From NCBI GenBank assembly GCA_002633025.1, contig NMRB01000355.1:268233-332232 (forward strand): a stretch of DNA of 64,000 bases, given 5' to 3'. The notes beneath the pieces were generated by a model. It was not told the origin of the DNA, ran no database searches, and saw only the letters and a list, made by a program, of their open reading frames with translations. The DNA is from Notospermus geniculatus (Eukaryota; Nemertea; Pilidiophora; Heteronemertea; Lineidae). The translations under genes and the position numbers were made by a program. Shown here in pieces: positions 53,523 to 64,000 of the stretch (its first letter is position 1; every line of letters starts with the position of its first letter).

Positions 53523-54369
53523 CACGGCATTAACTGCTTGGGTTTGATTTCTTTATGGTAATATGAAATCATGCCATCCCGTATTGACAAGTTAAATATG
53601 CATCACAGCATTTCCTCTCCGACAGTTGCAGCATCTGAATAGTATTCAGCATCGTCTAGACACATCGGCTGATAGCGCTTCTGTCTTCGGAGATTACTTG
53701 GTGCCACAAACATGAGAAATTTGCATCTGTTTGCATAGGCAAACCAACCTTGGATAACCCGAGGGTTCGTCTGCGAGTGTTAGCTCAGCTGAGTTGAATA
53801 TGAATAAGCAAGCTAAAAAAAATCAATAAATCACAAATGTCTCGGACAAAATATTCTTTTACATACCCGGTACATGACTTTCCTGCAGGAGTTTAGTATT
53901 TCATGTATTTTGCAAGTTACCACCCATTTTATAAGCTCCGCTATTTTCCTACCAACCAATTTCTTTACCCATATTCAGAATGAATTGATTTAACTCACAA
54001 TTTTCTCAAAAGATATTTCGTTTTCAAAATGCAAGCTTTCCATTTTCGGCTCCTCTTAACCATTTCCTTGATAAACCACACTAGCCACACACTTTAGAAG
54101 CAGATCAATGCCACCTTCCATTTCCCATGAACTCCATTTCCAGCCTACGCTTCATTTATCAATTTGCCACCCATTTTCCTAGTTATCCATATATTCACCA
54201 CTTAATACCTTTCATCATACATCAATTTACCACCCATTTTCCTGATAAATCACTCAGCCACTCCATTTTCCTGATACATCAATGTACAGTTCTCAATTTC
54301 CCTTAAGATGTATTGAGCAGCCACAAATTCTTGAAAAATATCAGCCGGATATGAAACAGTCACGTATAT
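53523..54369. other. no gene; loose CCACCCATTTTCCT repeats
   Basis: Between about 53925 and 54300 the motif CCACCCATTTTCCT, often followed by GATA, recurs about five times at irregular spacing: a decayed tandem repeat. Confidence 0.5.
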
Positions 54370-54835
54370 TTGTGACCCTGCACCACAAAACCAGTCATAA
54401 GTCACTCTGAGGTTAATTATTTGTCAATTTCAGTATTGTCTGTCTATTGTGAAGTCTGAGTGAGTCTATTTCTTTCTTTATCTCCTCATGGTTAAGGCGT
54501 GCTGCCCCTGAGTGCTGGCGATTGATGCCTGATGCGAGGGTCCATGGGTTTGAATCCGGGAGGAAGCTATGTCTTTAACCTTAGAAACCCATCATTATTT
54601 CTTTCTTTCTTTCCTGGTGTCATCTCATTTAGGCTCATTTTCCGTGTGACTTTAGCACGGTTTTGTAGCGGATGATTCACTTCTCAGATTTTGACTTGAA
54701 AATGCCTGATGACCCTGGTGTGGGGTCAGAAAGTTGCAAATACCAGAGACGATTTGGATTATATTCTTTCACATTGTGTGTCATTTTTTGTGTTTTATTT
54801 TGTCTACCGGTTTTGTAGCGGAGGGTCAAATGTGT
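54370..54835. mobile_element. MITE, TTTGTGACCCTGCACCACAAA ends, carrying a SINE-like piece
   Basis: TTTGTGACCCTGCACCACAA at the left; GGTTTTGTAGCGGAGGGTCAAA at the right. GGTTTTGTAGCGGA also occurs at 54660, so the right end may be duplicated. Ends of this type are abundant in fish genomes. Part of the body also occurs at about 44067. Confidence 0.7.
54490..54575 (+). mobile_element. tRNA-like SINE head, family S4
   Basis: GGTTAAGGCGTGCTGCCCCT then GGTTTGAATCCGGG (B box). It sits inside the element at 54370-54835. A single copy, so the body limits are unclear. Confidence 0.6.
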
Positions 54836-55512
54836 AGACAGGTTGGCCATCATCGATTATCCCCCTTGTCATTTTGGTATCACTCATTTCATGGCCTTGA
54901 AGTCGCGTGATGACAAAATTTACATAAAGTTTTGCCATCATCAGCAAAGCATATCAGTCCGAAGAACCTCATCAAAGTTAGTTGAAGCGTCTCCCCGCAT
55001 CACTGGCCATCAACCTCGACCCAGTCTACGCCCCGTCAACCATTTAATTGTATTGTGATAGGTTTTCCTCGCAGTTGTCTGGCTCAGACTGGTCCCCTGT
55101 CATGTTTCCGTAATATGAATAGGATAGCAGGCTCGCCAAATCAAGTGTAAAACCTTTGTCAATAAAAATTGTGATTTTACCAGTATCATGATTGTTTCCG
55201 TTGATCAACAGTGGTCCGTCTGCGGGTTTCATTGTTTGGAGGTGAGGAGAAAAAAGTCATCACTCATCCCATTAATGCGTGAAACTGTATCCCGTTGTAG
55301 TAATATTTGGCCAGGATAAAATTTCAGATGTTTTTTAGCACGTAGTGGAAAATGGTGAATTCAATGTTTTGTCAGAATGGCAATGTGGAAAATTGACACC
55401 TCTCCTTTTGACATCACGGCTTTGAATCCAAGTGTTATTTCTTTTCTTGGGGGCTCCTGTTTTCTCCTGCAAGACACTGCATTGCTGAAAGGCCAATTTG
55501 AACATTCGTCCT
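54836..55512. other. no recognisable feature
   Basis: Nothing recognised. Confidence 0.45.
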
Positions 55513-55797
55513 TAAGGTGCCCACAGGTCGACATTGTATCCTGAAGCAACTCGCAGCAACTAGATTTCTGGCAATGGAAGCAACTTGGAGTGACTGATCA
55601 GTTGCCGATTTTGTCAACTTCAGCCCGCTTGCGTCCCCGAGCAACTGCCGGATGCATCATGAGCGTCCTGTTTGAGGTAAAACTGCCAGTTGCTCCGAGT
55701 TCCTCTCAATCGCTGAAATGTCGACCTGCGCGTGGTGGTTTTTTTATCTGCGACGGATCCGTCAAGTTGCTTCAAGATGCAATGTAGACCTTTAGTC
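55513..55797. mobile_element. foldback MITE related in style to the GTCGC elements
   Basis: AGGTCGACATTGTATCCTGA start with CAAGATGCAATGTAGACCT end. Stems of GAAGCAACT / AGTTGCTTC and GCAACT / AGTTGC repeat inside. Confidence 0.7.
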
Positions 55798-55926
55798 TAG
55801 TTTTGAATCAAGTAAGCAACAGAAGAGTGGTAAACAGCCATAAGGGGGTCCCATACCCAAAACAATACCTCACGTAACATTGCGTTCTTTTTCAGATATT
55901 TTGTATTTGTGTATTTGATTTTTTTA

Positions 55927-56172
55927 TCAGGGCCGAACTGTAGCATTATTGGTCCTGGTAAGTAGAGGCCATCTCAAGCTACTCATGTTCCTCACTTGGA
56001 TGGGGTCTTTTACTTGCCCTTGCAGAGGTACAAGGTACAAGGCAACATGGCTTACTATCCAATGCAATGGACGTAAAAGCCATGGGTGATATCCCACAAG
56101 GCCCGGGCTGGATTCGAACCCGGGGCCTGCCGCTTGCTAAGCTGACTTGATAACCACTAGGCTATCAACGAT
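55927..56172 (-). mobile_element. SINE family S1, near full-length
   Basis: Tail ATCAGGGCCGAACTG at 55927. The head on the minus strand has TAGCCTAGTGGTTATCAAGT and GGTTCGAATCC. Confidence 0.85.
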
Positions 56173-57479
56173 CTCTTCCTATTCTATTGATGAACTAATC
56201 AACAGAAGTGTGACAAACACAAGGAGAGGTCCCATATCCAAAACAATACCTCAAATAACTTTGCAATAATAAATAGGAAGTCAACTTCCAGAATTTAGCA
56301 AATTTTCGACCCCAACCGGGGTCTTCTTCAGGCAGGAACTTTACAATCTGAAACTCTAGAAAAGACTCAAATAACTTTGCAATCTTTTTCATGTCATGAG
56401 AATGAGAGGCCTTCTGATGAGATTCACCATCCTTTACTTAGAAGACACGACTGTTCAGGCGAACGTACTGTTGGTAAACCCACTGGCCTGGTGGTGTGCC
56501 CAATGGGTGGGATAGAAGAGAATAAGCCTGACCTGCCAGCTGAGCTCATCTCTAGCACAAATCACGACTTATTGTTCCAAACCCATTCAAATATTCTGCC
56601 GAGATTGAAAAGACGTAAAGAAAATACTGCAGATGACATGCAGCGACCGCAACCATCAGCCAGACAGATAACCTCCATTTCAGTTCAGATAATGCAGCAG
56701 TTATAAGAAATTCCAGACATTTACATCAGAGTTTATCCAAACTTGACGACATTTGCAAGGGCGTGGTTAGTTTTTGATTGGCACCTGAGGAAAAAGAAGT
56801 TCGTTGTCTTTGCAAAAGAAATTCTGTGTGAGCAGAAAAGAACATCTTTGCACGTGTCTCTTATCTGTTTAAAAACGACACGGAGTCTGCGATAGTCCAG
56901 ATTAAGAAACACCATTTTGTTCCTTTTTTCCAGCAGACTTGAAGAGTGGGTGGGGTCCACGAAGAAACTCCTGGTAAACAAGATGAAGATATGACGCCAG
57001 ACTTTTGTCTTGAGATGAACAATGGCACATGGAGGAGAGGCTGAACCACTTGGAATGGGAATGATCATGATAATTACCCAGACAAATCATTGGGTGTTGC
57101 CACGATTCCGCATTCTTGATTGAATCTGTAACCATGGCGACAGACACAACACATGACACGGCAAATTTTTATCATTTCCTTCATATTATAATGCAATTTC
57201 TAAAACCTCTGAAAGTGACAAAGGCATTATTGTTTGGCTGATCGAGGGGTCTTGCTCTTATTGAATTGTATTATGTCCTGATCTAAGACGTCCAGGTATT
57301 CATGAGATTGGCATTGTGTTGTTGAGCAGTCACACCAAGGATCTTTGCATGATGACTGACAGGATGAAACAAGAACTGAAATTCATAAATACAAGGGGAA
57401 CTTTCTGAAGTATTCGTATTAGATAAGTAACACCGATCCCTGCCAGCTTCAATCTTGAGTTAAGACAGAACTGATTGAG
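56173..57479. other. no gene; R3 fragment at 56280-56360
   Basis: AGAATTTAGCAAATTTTCGA with CCCCAACCGGGGTCTTC matches 45.66 and 51.26 kb. A 109-codon plus frame (56377-56706) is acidic and unrecognised; an exon cannot be ruled out but no flanking splice logic supports it. Confidence 0.4.
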
Positions 57480-57598
57480 TGACAGTGGTAACATCTACAC
57501 CTGAAAAGTCAGAGAAGTTTCAGATTGGGAGACATGTCACAGTGGTAATATCTCCACCTGTATAGTCAAAGAAGTTTCAGATTGGGAGACAGGTCGCA
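57480..57598. repeat. tandem duplication, 2 x about 58 bp
   Basis: ACAGTGGTAA(C/T)ATCT through TTTCAGATTGGGAGACA is present twice, with a few substitutions. Confidence 0.9.
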
Positions 57599-57672
57599 GG
57601 ACAATGAAAGGGCCTGCTTCAGAAATCAAAATTGGGGACCTAAACAACCAAGACAAGAGCAACGCAGAGCGT

Positions 57673-58160
57673 GGCATATGCCCCCGACTGGTATGTTGTT
57701 TATGGGCGAAGGAATCTGAACTTAACTGACGGAAACTCGATTTCAAGATGGCCACCATAGCCGCCATCTTGGATGGGCGGCGGAGCTGGTCATCGAAAGG
57801 AACCGTCCCCTCATAGAGACCAACCCTCACAAAAAAATTTAGGTTGATCGGTCAAAGCGTTCTGAAGTTAATCGACGGAAACCGATTTCACGCTGGCCAC
57901 CATAGCCGCCATCTTGGATGGGCGGCGGAGCTGGTCATCGAAAGGAACCGTCCCCTCATAGAGACCAACCCTCACAAAAAAATTCAGGTTGATCGGTCAA
58001 AGCGTTCTCAAGCTAATTGACGGAAACCAAATGTTAACGGACACCGACACCGACGACGACACCGACGACGACACCGACACCGACACCGACGACGACACCG
58101 ACACCGACGCACGCGCCACGACATAATGCCCCCGACTTTTTCGGAAGTCGGGGGCATAAC
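57673..58160. repeat. element with ATGCCCCCGACT ends, 146-bp tandem and ACACCG array
   Basis: ATGCCCCCGACT at 57679 and AGTCGGGGGCAT at about 58146 are inverted. In between are two copies of a 146-bp unit (57716-57861, 57862-58006; CATAGCCGCCATCTTGGATG) plus a partial third, then a GACACC/GACGAC microsatellite (58034-58112), then a short ATGCCCCCGACTTTTTCGG hairpin. No coding capacity. Confidence 0.8.
58034..58112. repeat. (ACACCG)(ACGACG) microsatellite
   Basis: Mixed 6-bp units GACACC and GACGAC in irregular order. Hexamer periodicity keeps frames open but encodes only Ser/Val or Thr/Asp runs. Confidence 0.95.
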
Positions 58161-58299
58161 AAAAGGGAGGAGTGATCACAAACTGCATTGAGGAGGCCTA
58201 AAATGGATTTGCCAAAATCTGCAGTGCCTAGTGCCTCAACAGTGGCTAATTTAGGGGAGGGGTGCAGCGGGTAGTGCCCCTCCCCTTATGGCGGCAGGA

Positions 58300-58415
58300 T
58301 GAAGTTTTTTTTGTGCCTCAGATGCCTGGAAAACGCATATTTGGCATCCCATTTTAAAAATTTTCTGGGGGGGGGGGCACCCCCTTTCCAGATATCCTGG
58401 ATCTGCCCCCTGGAT
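58300..58415. mobile_element. hAT-like element right-end fragment
   Basis: GATGCCTGGAAAACGCATAT and AAATTTTCTGGGGG match the 17.8/38.4/47.2 kb interiors; ends GGATCTGCCCCCTGG. Confidence 0.65.
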
Positions 58416-59115
58416 AAAATTTGGGGGTCAGTTTACCTTCTCACTGTCACGGACTTGGGCATTACTGCGGAGGGTCAGAGGCAGGCCCTTATTCTAGAAG
58501 CCTCCTTAACTCTAAGGTCCACTTTAAGATTTTGTGTCCTGCCGTGCAAACGATAGCTAAAGGTAAACCTAGACTTCAGGAAGCTTCCAGAATACGACCC
58601 GTACACTTACCAAAACCTTTCGAATTCGATGTTGGGGAGTTGTCAGCCCATGCACCTACCAATGTTCTCCAATCACGGGTTCTGCTGGTACAGTGAACTC
58701 ATTTACAAGAACAACTGATGATACTTCAAAGGCTTTCTCGCCCAGAGTCAATGATTTCCCGTAACTCAGTAATTCCCATCCATAACCAAACGGATGACAC
58801 CAAACAAATAAATCGATATATAATGACTTTCCACTTGTTAGGACCACTGGATCAAAAATGGCAGGGGTTATCTAAGGGCACAGGTCTGAAGAGACATCAA
58901 GCATATGTCTCAATGGCGGTATTAGTCACTTCAGGGGTCAACACGGCCTTGTTACCCTTATATCACTTCAGAAGGGGCCCTATTACTAATAGCATTTGTC
59001 TGTGAACATGACAAATTCTGAGTCAAGGGTTTTATATTCCCTATATGGAGATGAAAAGAGCAGTCGAACGTCTCTTGTCTGCAACCTCTTATACCCGAAG
59101 ATCCACTGCCTCATA
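58416..59115. other. no recognisable feature
   Basis: Overlapping short frames on both strands; nothing recognised. Confidence 0.45.
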
Positions 59116-59355
59116 AGACCTTTTACACGAAATTTTTTATCGTGCTCGGTCCAGACTGAGCACTGTTCGGTACAATTTTGCCAGTGTAAACAAGTTGAGA
59201 CAGCTTGTCCTGGTACCAAATTAGCCCTGAAATCTGAGGTAGGTTCGGTCCGGATCGAGCACAGTTCGGTTGAAATTCGGCCAGTCTAAACAGCTCGACC
59301 TAATCTAGCCCGCTTACTTGGGCACAGTGCGCATGTGTCAACTATCGACCTTCGC
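59116..59355. mobile_element. MITE, AGCCCCTTTTACACTA family, copy 3 (3' truncated)
   Basis: AGACCTTTTACACGAAATTT start. The body follows 6351-6778 through GGGCACAGTGCGCATG and then stops. Confidence 0.8.
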
Positions 59356-60124
59356 GTTTATAAGTCATTGTCTCGAAGATTGTTGTGTCAAAGAGATTTC
59401 ATACCTGAACAATGCTGCTCTGAGGGCCCAATATGCATTTTGACCGAATGCTTTCAACTGAATTACCCATCACTGAGGTTATCCCACCAAAAATTCCAAC
59501 GAACCTGCCAAAAAAATTAACTCAGCAAGAGGAAATTTCAGAGTGATGACATTTCTGGTGCGCTGACATACACAAGGGAGGAATATGACTGAGTTGGAAT
59601 ATCAGTGGTCAAATACTAAGCCGTGACCACTTCATTAGGACCGCATGAATAAAACAGGTTTTATTACCATCACCACTTGCACCATGTCCCCACCCGCGAC
59701 GTCAGATGAGATGCAGATTGGTTTTATAACAAGCTGTGAGACACTGAAACATCCAAGTATCGCATTACGCTCACCGTAAAGTGCCGCTGACCTTATGGGG
59801 TGAGACACACCACCTTGAAATCCAGGCAAGAATGTCGAGCTTCACGTCGTTTCCATGGTGACAAAGGTATTCAAGCTGTTTCGAGAATCTTCCAGGTAGA
59901 CCTCACTTTTTACAAAATCCCATGTTGACGTAAGAGATATCACACCAGCAACTCAGCCAACCATTTTTTACACGTTTTACGCAGATGGTATGATCCAACT
60001 TAAATAAACTGTTTTTTATGGTATTTTTTAAGTAAAAGATTTCAAAACCACATCTTTTATAGTAAATATCAGATGAAGCAAATAACTATGTAATCTCGCA
60101 TGCACGACTGACAACTCGTTCTAT
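59356..60124. other. no recognisable feature
   Basis: Nothing recognised. Confidence 0.45.
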
Positions 60125-60320
60125 AGCCCCATTTGCACTACGCAATTTTTACCGTGTTCGGAACAGACCCGACACGATTCGGTACAATTTTGCCAAATTC
60201 AGTTCAAGCCAGCTTGTCCCAGTACCAAATGGCAGTGTAAATGGGCCTGTTCTGCTTTGAAAGCGGGCTCGGTCCGGGTCGAGCTCGGCATGCTTCAACC
60301 GGGTTAGTGTAAAAAGGGCT
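60125..60320. mobile_element. MITE, AGCCCCTTTTACACTA family, copy 4 (internal deletion)
   Basis: AGCCCCATTTGCACTACGCA start, TTAGTGTAAAAAGGGCT end. About half the interior of copies 1 and 2 is missing while both ends are kept, as expected of a mobilisable short derivative. Confidence 0.83.
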
Positions 60321-60806
60321 AACAAGTATTTAGTAAGGTTGGAAGGGGGAAGGGTATCTTCACTTCCTGTCTACCTATCATAAGCGCGACAATGTCAAAT
60401 GCCAGCGCCTCTCAGTCCCTTGATTATTCACCGACATATTTCTTCTCTGGAAGTATTCACATGCCTCAGACATGGGGCTTGGCATTGCCCGGTGCATTTT
60501 CTGCTGAGTTTTCACTTTCCCCGCCAGATTTACATTGCAATATTTATAGCTGTCATATCCCCCAGGGTGGGTTTGATCAAATGTCGCTGCTCATGTTTGT
60601 GAGTGGCCTAATATCCCGAGATATGCAAATTTGAATTTGCCAGCCTTTTAAAAACGTCATGTTAAAAGCCTTATGGCTAAAATTCTTGCACACATTGTTA
60701 ATGGCTCTCCCCACCCACCTCAAGTTGATGGCGTGGCAGCAATATAATCTTCATAGCTTTAGGCAAATAAAGCTTAATTATATTTCTGCTTTGTTTTTGA
60801 GTACAC
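60321..60806. other. no recognisable feature
   Basis: Nothing recognised. Confidence 0.45.
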
Positions 60807-61272
60807 CAGGCTTTCTGCTGCTCTGCAAGGATATTATGGGGGAAATATAGGGCTTTTCCATCCCAAAAATAGGGATTTATAGGGATGTTTTGTAGGGCAA
60901 ATATAGGGTATTATAGGTCTTTTGTCCCAATATTTGACATGATTGGCACAGTAAATTATGTAACAACCGGGCCTATGTGGGCTATAGAGCCTAATGTCCA
61001 CGACGCTGTGATGCCATCGATGACCATAAGAAGGAACTTGTCCTCATCAAATGACTGTACAGTAAAACTTGTATGCCAATGACAGGGATCACAGCATTCG
61101 CAGACTCACGAGCTCGCGTGGAAATACCAGAAAAAAGAAAATAGGAAATTATAGGGCCAAGGGGAACCAAAAAGTAGGGCTTATAGGGCAAATTTTGCCA
61201 AAAATAGGAATTTATAGGGAGAACAAAAAAATATAGGGATTTATAGGAATTATAGGGCCGGCAGAAAGCCTG
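60807..61272. mobile_element. hAT-like MITE, CAGGCTTTCTGC ends, 6-bp flank repeat
   Basis: CAGGCTTTCTGC / GCAGAAAGCCTG ends are flanked by GTACAC (60801-60806, 61273-61278). ATAGGG(A)TTTATAGGG motifs repeat near both ends in the same orientation, giving the ends a tandem sub-structure. Confidence 0.88.
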
Positions 61273-61589
61273 GTACACTGAAAACAAAGTATCACTGGTA
61301 CTCTCAATTTCCAAAACTTTCAAGCAGAGAAAATTGCCATTGAATGTTTCTGGTGTATCTGACTGGCTCTGTGTTTAGACTACATGTTGTACCCCAACTG
61401 GTGTTTCTCATCTTTCTTGCCTTCCCTGCCTGCAATCCTCTTGCCTTGTCCATCTGCCTCTTGTTCAGTTGCACATCTCTTTACTCAACAACTTAAAAAT
61501 CTTTTCTAATTCAGGCTCTGCATGGTCACATACTTTTCCAGCTTGCCCTCTTCCATCTCAATCTCATCTCTTCTTGGATTATACATTGT

Positions 61590-62705
61590 CCGTTTTGCCT
61601 TTGTTTGAAAGCTGGCCTCTTGCTAAGTTACATATTTCTTTCCATTACCTTTCTAGCCTTTTTGAAGAGTACACATTTCTTTACCTTCCTGTTGGTTGCA
61701 AATTTTCCTTTACCTTCTTGCCTCTTGTTTGATAAGTTCGTTTCTTTACCTTTGTGCTGGTTACATTATTTCCTTTACCTTCTAGCCTTTTGTTTGATGA
61801 CACATTTCTTTCCTTTACCTTTGTGTTGGTTACATTTCTGTTACCTTCTTGTCTCTTGTTCTCATGTTAGCTACATTATTTCCTTTACCTTCTGGCCTCT
61901 TGTTTGATGACACATTCTTCTCTTTACCTTCAAGTTCGTTACATTATTTCCTTTACCCTCTGGATTCTTGTTTGATCACACATTACTTTTCTTTACGTTT
62001 GTATTAGTTATATTATTTCCTTTACCTTCTTGCCTCTTGTTTGATCACACATTTCTTTTCTTTACCTTCGCTTTGGTTACATTATTTCCTTTACCTTCTG
62101 GCCTTTTGATCGAGGACACATTTCTTTCCTTTACCTTCATGTTGGTTACATTATTTCCTTTACCTTCTTGCCTCTTGTTTGATCACACATTACTTTCCTT
62201 TACCTTCATGTTGGTTACATTATTTCCTTGACCTTCTTGCCTCTTCTTTGATTACACATTTGTTTCATTTACCTTTGTGTTGGTTACATTACTTCCTTTA
62301 CCTTCTGGCCTCTTGTTTGATCACACATTACTTTCCTTTACCTTCATGTTGGTTACATTATTTCCTTGACCTTCTTGCCTCTTCTTTGAGTACACATTTG
62401 TTTCCTTTACCTTTGTGTTGGTTACATTACTTCCTTTACCTTCTGGCCTCTTGTTTGATCACACATTACTTTCCTTTACCTTCCTGTTGGATACATTATT
62501 CCTTTACCTTGTTGCCTCGTTTGATCACACATTGTTTGATTACATATTTATTTCCTTTACCTTCTTGCCTCTTGTGTGATCACACATTTTTTGATTACAT
62601 ATTTATTCCCTTTACCTTCTTGCCTCTTTTGATTACATTTCTTTTCTTCACCTTCGTGATGTTTAATAAATTTTTCCTCTTGTCGCTAACAATCTTGCCT
62701 CTTGT
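61590..62705. repeat. pyrimidine-rich minisatellite, units about 65-72 bp
   Basis: About 15 degenerate units of TTTCCTTTACCTTCNTGTTGG + TTACATTATTTCC + CTTGCCTCTTGTTTGATCACACAT. Between about 62190 and 62470 a two-unit block (about 141 bp) is itself repeated almost exactly, a higher-order repeat. Open frames here encode only Phe/Leu/Pro-rich repeats and are not genes. Confidence 0.93.
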
Positions 62706-63697
62706 CTGATCACAAATTTCTTTCCTGTACAATGTACGAGCTCATTCTTCATGACACATTCTTTCCCTTATGTAACTGGCTTGATATTTACCTTCCAACA
62801 AACAACGAGAGAAAAGCAACAAGTAGGTCCCTACCAGTCCAATTTAACATCACTCCTAGAGTGTTCAAACTTTTGGGTGAACTTCAATGCACTCACTAAC
62901 ACCTGCAAGACCACAGAGTGAGTGAAGGACCCTCAGAAGCCCAGTTTCGAAAAACCTAGGTCTGTATAATAGTTTTAATTTCTCTAAAATAGGTGCAGCA
63001 CCTGTTCCATCAGGTTGCACTCAGGTGCACACTTTTGGGAGAAACATTTTATGGATTGGATCCCGGCCTGGTATCATGTTCAGCACATGATCTATGAGTT
63101 CCAAACTGGCATGATATGGCATAATGATTTGGAAGTTTTTCTTTAGTTGTACTTTGATTTTACCAGCAATTGGGTCACATCCCATACTTACAAAAACACC
63201 ATAGAAACACTTGCGAATTTCTACCTCTTCATAAATGGGTTGAGGATGTTTGGAGTGCAAATAATGATGCGTGTTATCATGCCGTTGGTTTTTTTTCATT
63301 TTCAGGGATGGGTTCTAGTTTGTGAATTTCACATGCATTTGCTAAAAATCAAATTGCATTTTTTTTCCTTCTTTAATATGAAATGAATTTCCAGGACATT
63401 CCTATGTTTTGGGTTCACATCCTCAAAATACATGGTTTACTACAAACAGAGCAGAGATCATCACAAAAAGCAACAACGCTTGGTGAAAAATCATCAAATT
63501 TTTTCATTTTTAAAAGATGTGTTTGTCAGGTGTTTAGTGTGGGATCCTGAGTCACGTCCTGGTTATAGGTACACTTGGCTGTTGAATATTTCTTTGTTCT
63601 AAAAGATATATTGAGCAGATAACGAGAGACACCCTTTTTTATTTCATCAGCTTTATTTGTTTACAGGAGGTCTGGACACACAGAAAGCGACAAATCG
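62706..63697. other. no recognisable feature
   Basis: Unassigned; presumed intergenic or intronic. Confidence 0.45.
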
Positions 63698-64000
63698 GTT
63701 TTTTGCTGGTTCTCCACGGACAACATGAATTCCAGAAGTTGGTTGTCCGCATCAAATGATGACTGTTCGTAGGCCTAGATGTTAGAATACATCAACATTC
63801 CTTATAAGGTGGGCTCTCAGGGTGGACAACTGATTGGAGGAATGACTTGTCTGTTTGGGAAAAAGTTGTCCCGGACACAACACACATATATCATCCCACG
63901 GACTATGTGGGTTCAGTTTTTTGCTGGTTCTCCACGGACAACCTGAATTCCAGAAGTTGGTTGTCCGCATCAGATGATGACTGTCCGTAGGCCTAGATGT
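63698..64000 (+). repeat. 218-bp direct repeat running off the window
   Basis: 63698-63782 and 63916-64000 are nearly identical (GTTTTTTGCTGGTTCTCCAC ... GTAGGCCTAGATGT). The period is 218 bp; further units may follow beyond the end. Confidence 0.9.

Larger units (their letters stand above)
29003..64000 (-). other. region upstream of the muscleblind start exon (intron or 5' flank)
   Basis: If the acceptor at 28979 is real, this is intron leading back to one or more 5' UTR exons that cannot be recognised from sequence. No other gene is evident on either strand across the 35 kb; only repeats and a decayed transposase are recognisable. Confidence 0.4.

Noticed and set aside
62179-62709. 176-codon open frame rich in Phe, Leu and Pro, longest in the window
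   Set aside because: It lies wholly inside the pyrimidine-rich minisatellite; its length reflects unit periodicity.

Overview
This window is non-coding-rich DNA from an animal nuclear genome. It contains one gene piece I can name with confidence: the first coding exon of a muscleblind (mbnl/mbl) gene on the minus strand at 28520-28726. It encodes 69 residues including a canonical CX7CX6CX3H zinc finger and ends at a consensus splice donor. Everything to its left (1-28519) must lie downstream in the same gene, so it is most likely the very long intron that follows the first coding exon. The right side is probably the intron between this exon and an upstream 5' UTR exon. I see no second coding exon. 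The ORFs elsewhere are short, mutually overlapping and often fall inside repeats.

The rest is a dense, nested collection of small mobile elements. It includes tRNA-derived SINEs (six copies of one family and single or double copies of three others) and many short inverted-repeat elements (MITEs). One MITE group has TTAA target duplications (piggyBac-like). Another has CAGG...CCTG ends with 5-6 bp duplications (hAT-like). Others have TA or 3-bp duplications. There is also one PIF/Harbinger element that still carries a frameshifted transposase relic. Several insertions can be proven because an empty copy of the host repeat lies elsewhere in the window. No intact transposase or reverse transcriptase was found.

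Layout: 0-4.3 kb nested MITEs and a SINE; 5.5-10.8 kb hAT-like, TA- and TTAA-MITEs; 11.1-12.7 kb an inverted pair of SINE loci; 15.4-17.5 kb palindromic MITEs, a tRNA-headed SINE and an array that flips orientation; 17.7-20.9 kb a 1.2 kb direct duplication around a single N, probably two haplotypes left side by side; 20.5-28.5 kb MITEs, including a nested pair and one ending 28 bp from the muscleblind donor; 28.5-29.0 kb the exon; 29.0-29.3 kb a SINE split by a TTAA-MITE; 30.2-39.4 kb repeats and two minisatellites; 40.5-41.3 kb the Harbinger relic; 44.8-45.2 kb a self-complementary minisatellite; 48-54 kb further MITEs, a perfect 50-bp palindrome and a TTAA foldback carrying two divergent tRNA-like units; 54-61 kb MITEs and SINEs; 61.6-62.7 kb a pyrimidine-rich minisatellite; 63.7-64 kb a direct repeat running off the end.

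The organism is most likely a marine invertebrate deuterostome (an echinoderm or hemichordate would fit). The muscleblind exon is animal. The palindrome TAGGCCTA is strongly over-represented, which I associate with such genomes. Apparent heterozygosity is high. The species cannot be fixed from the sequence alone.
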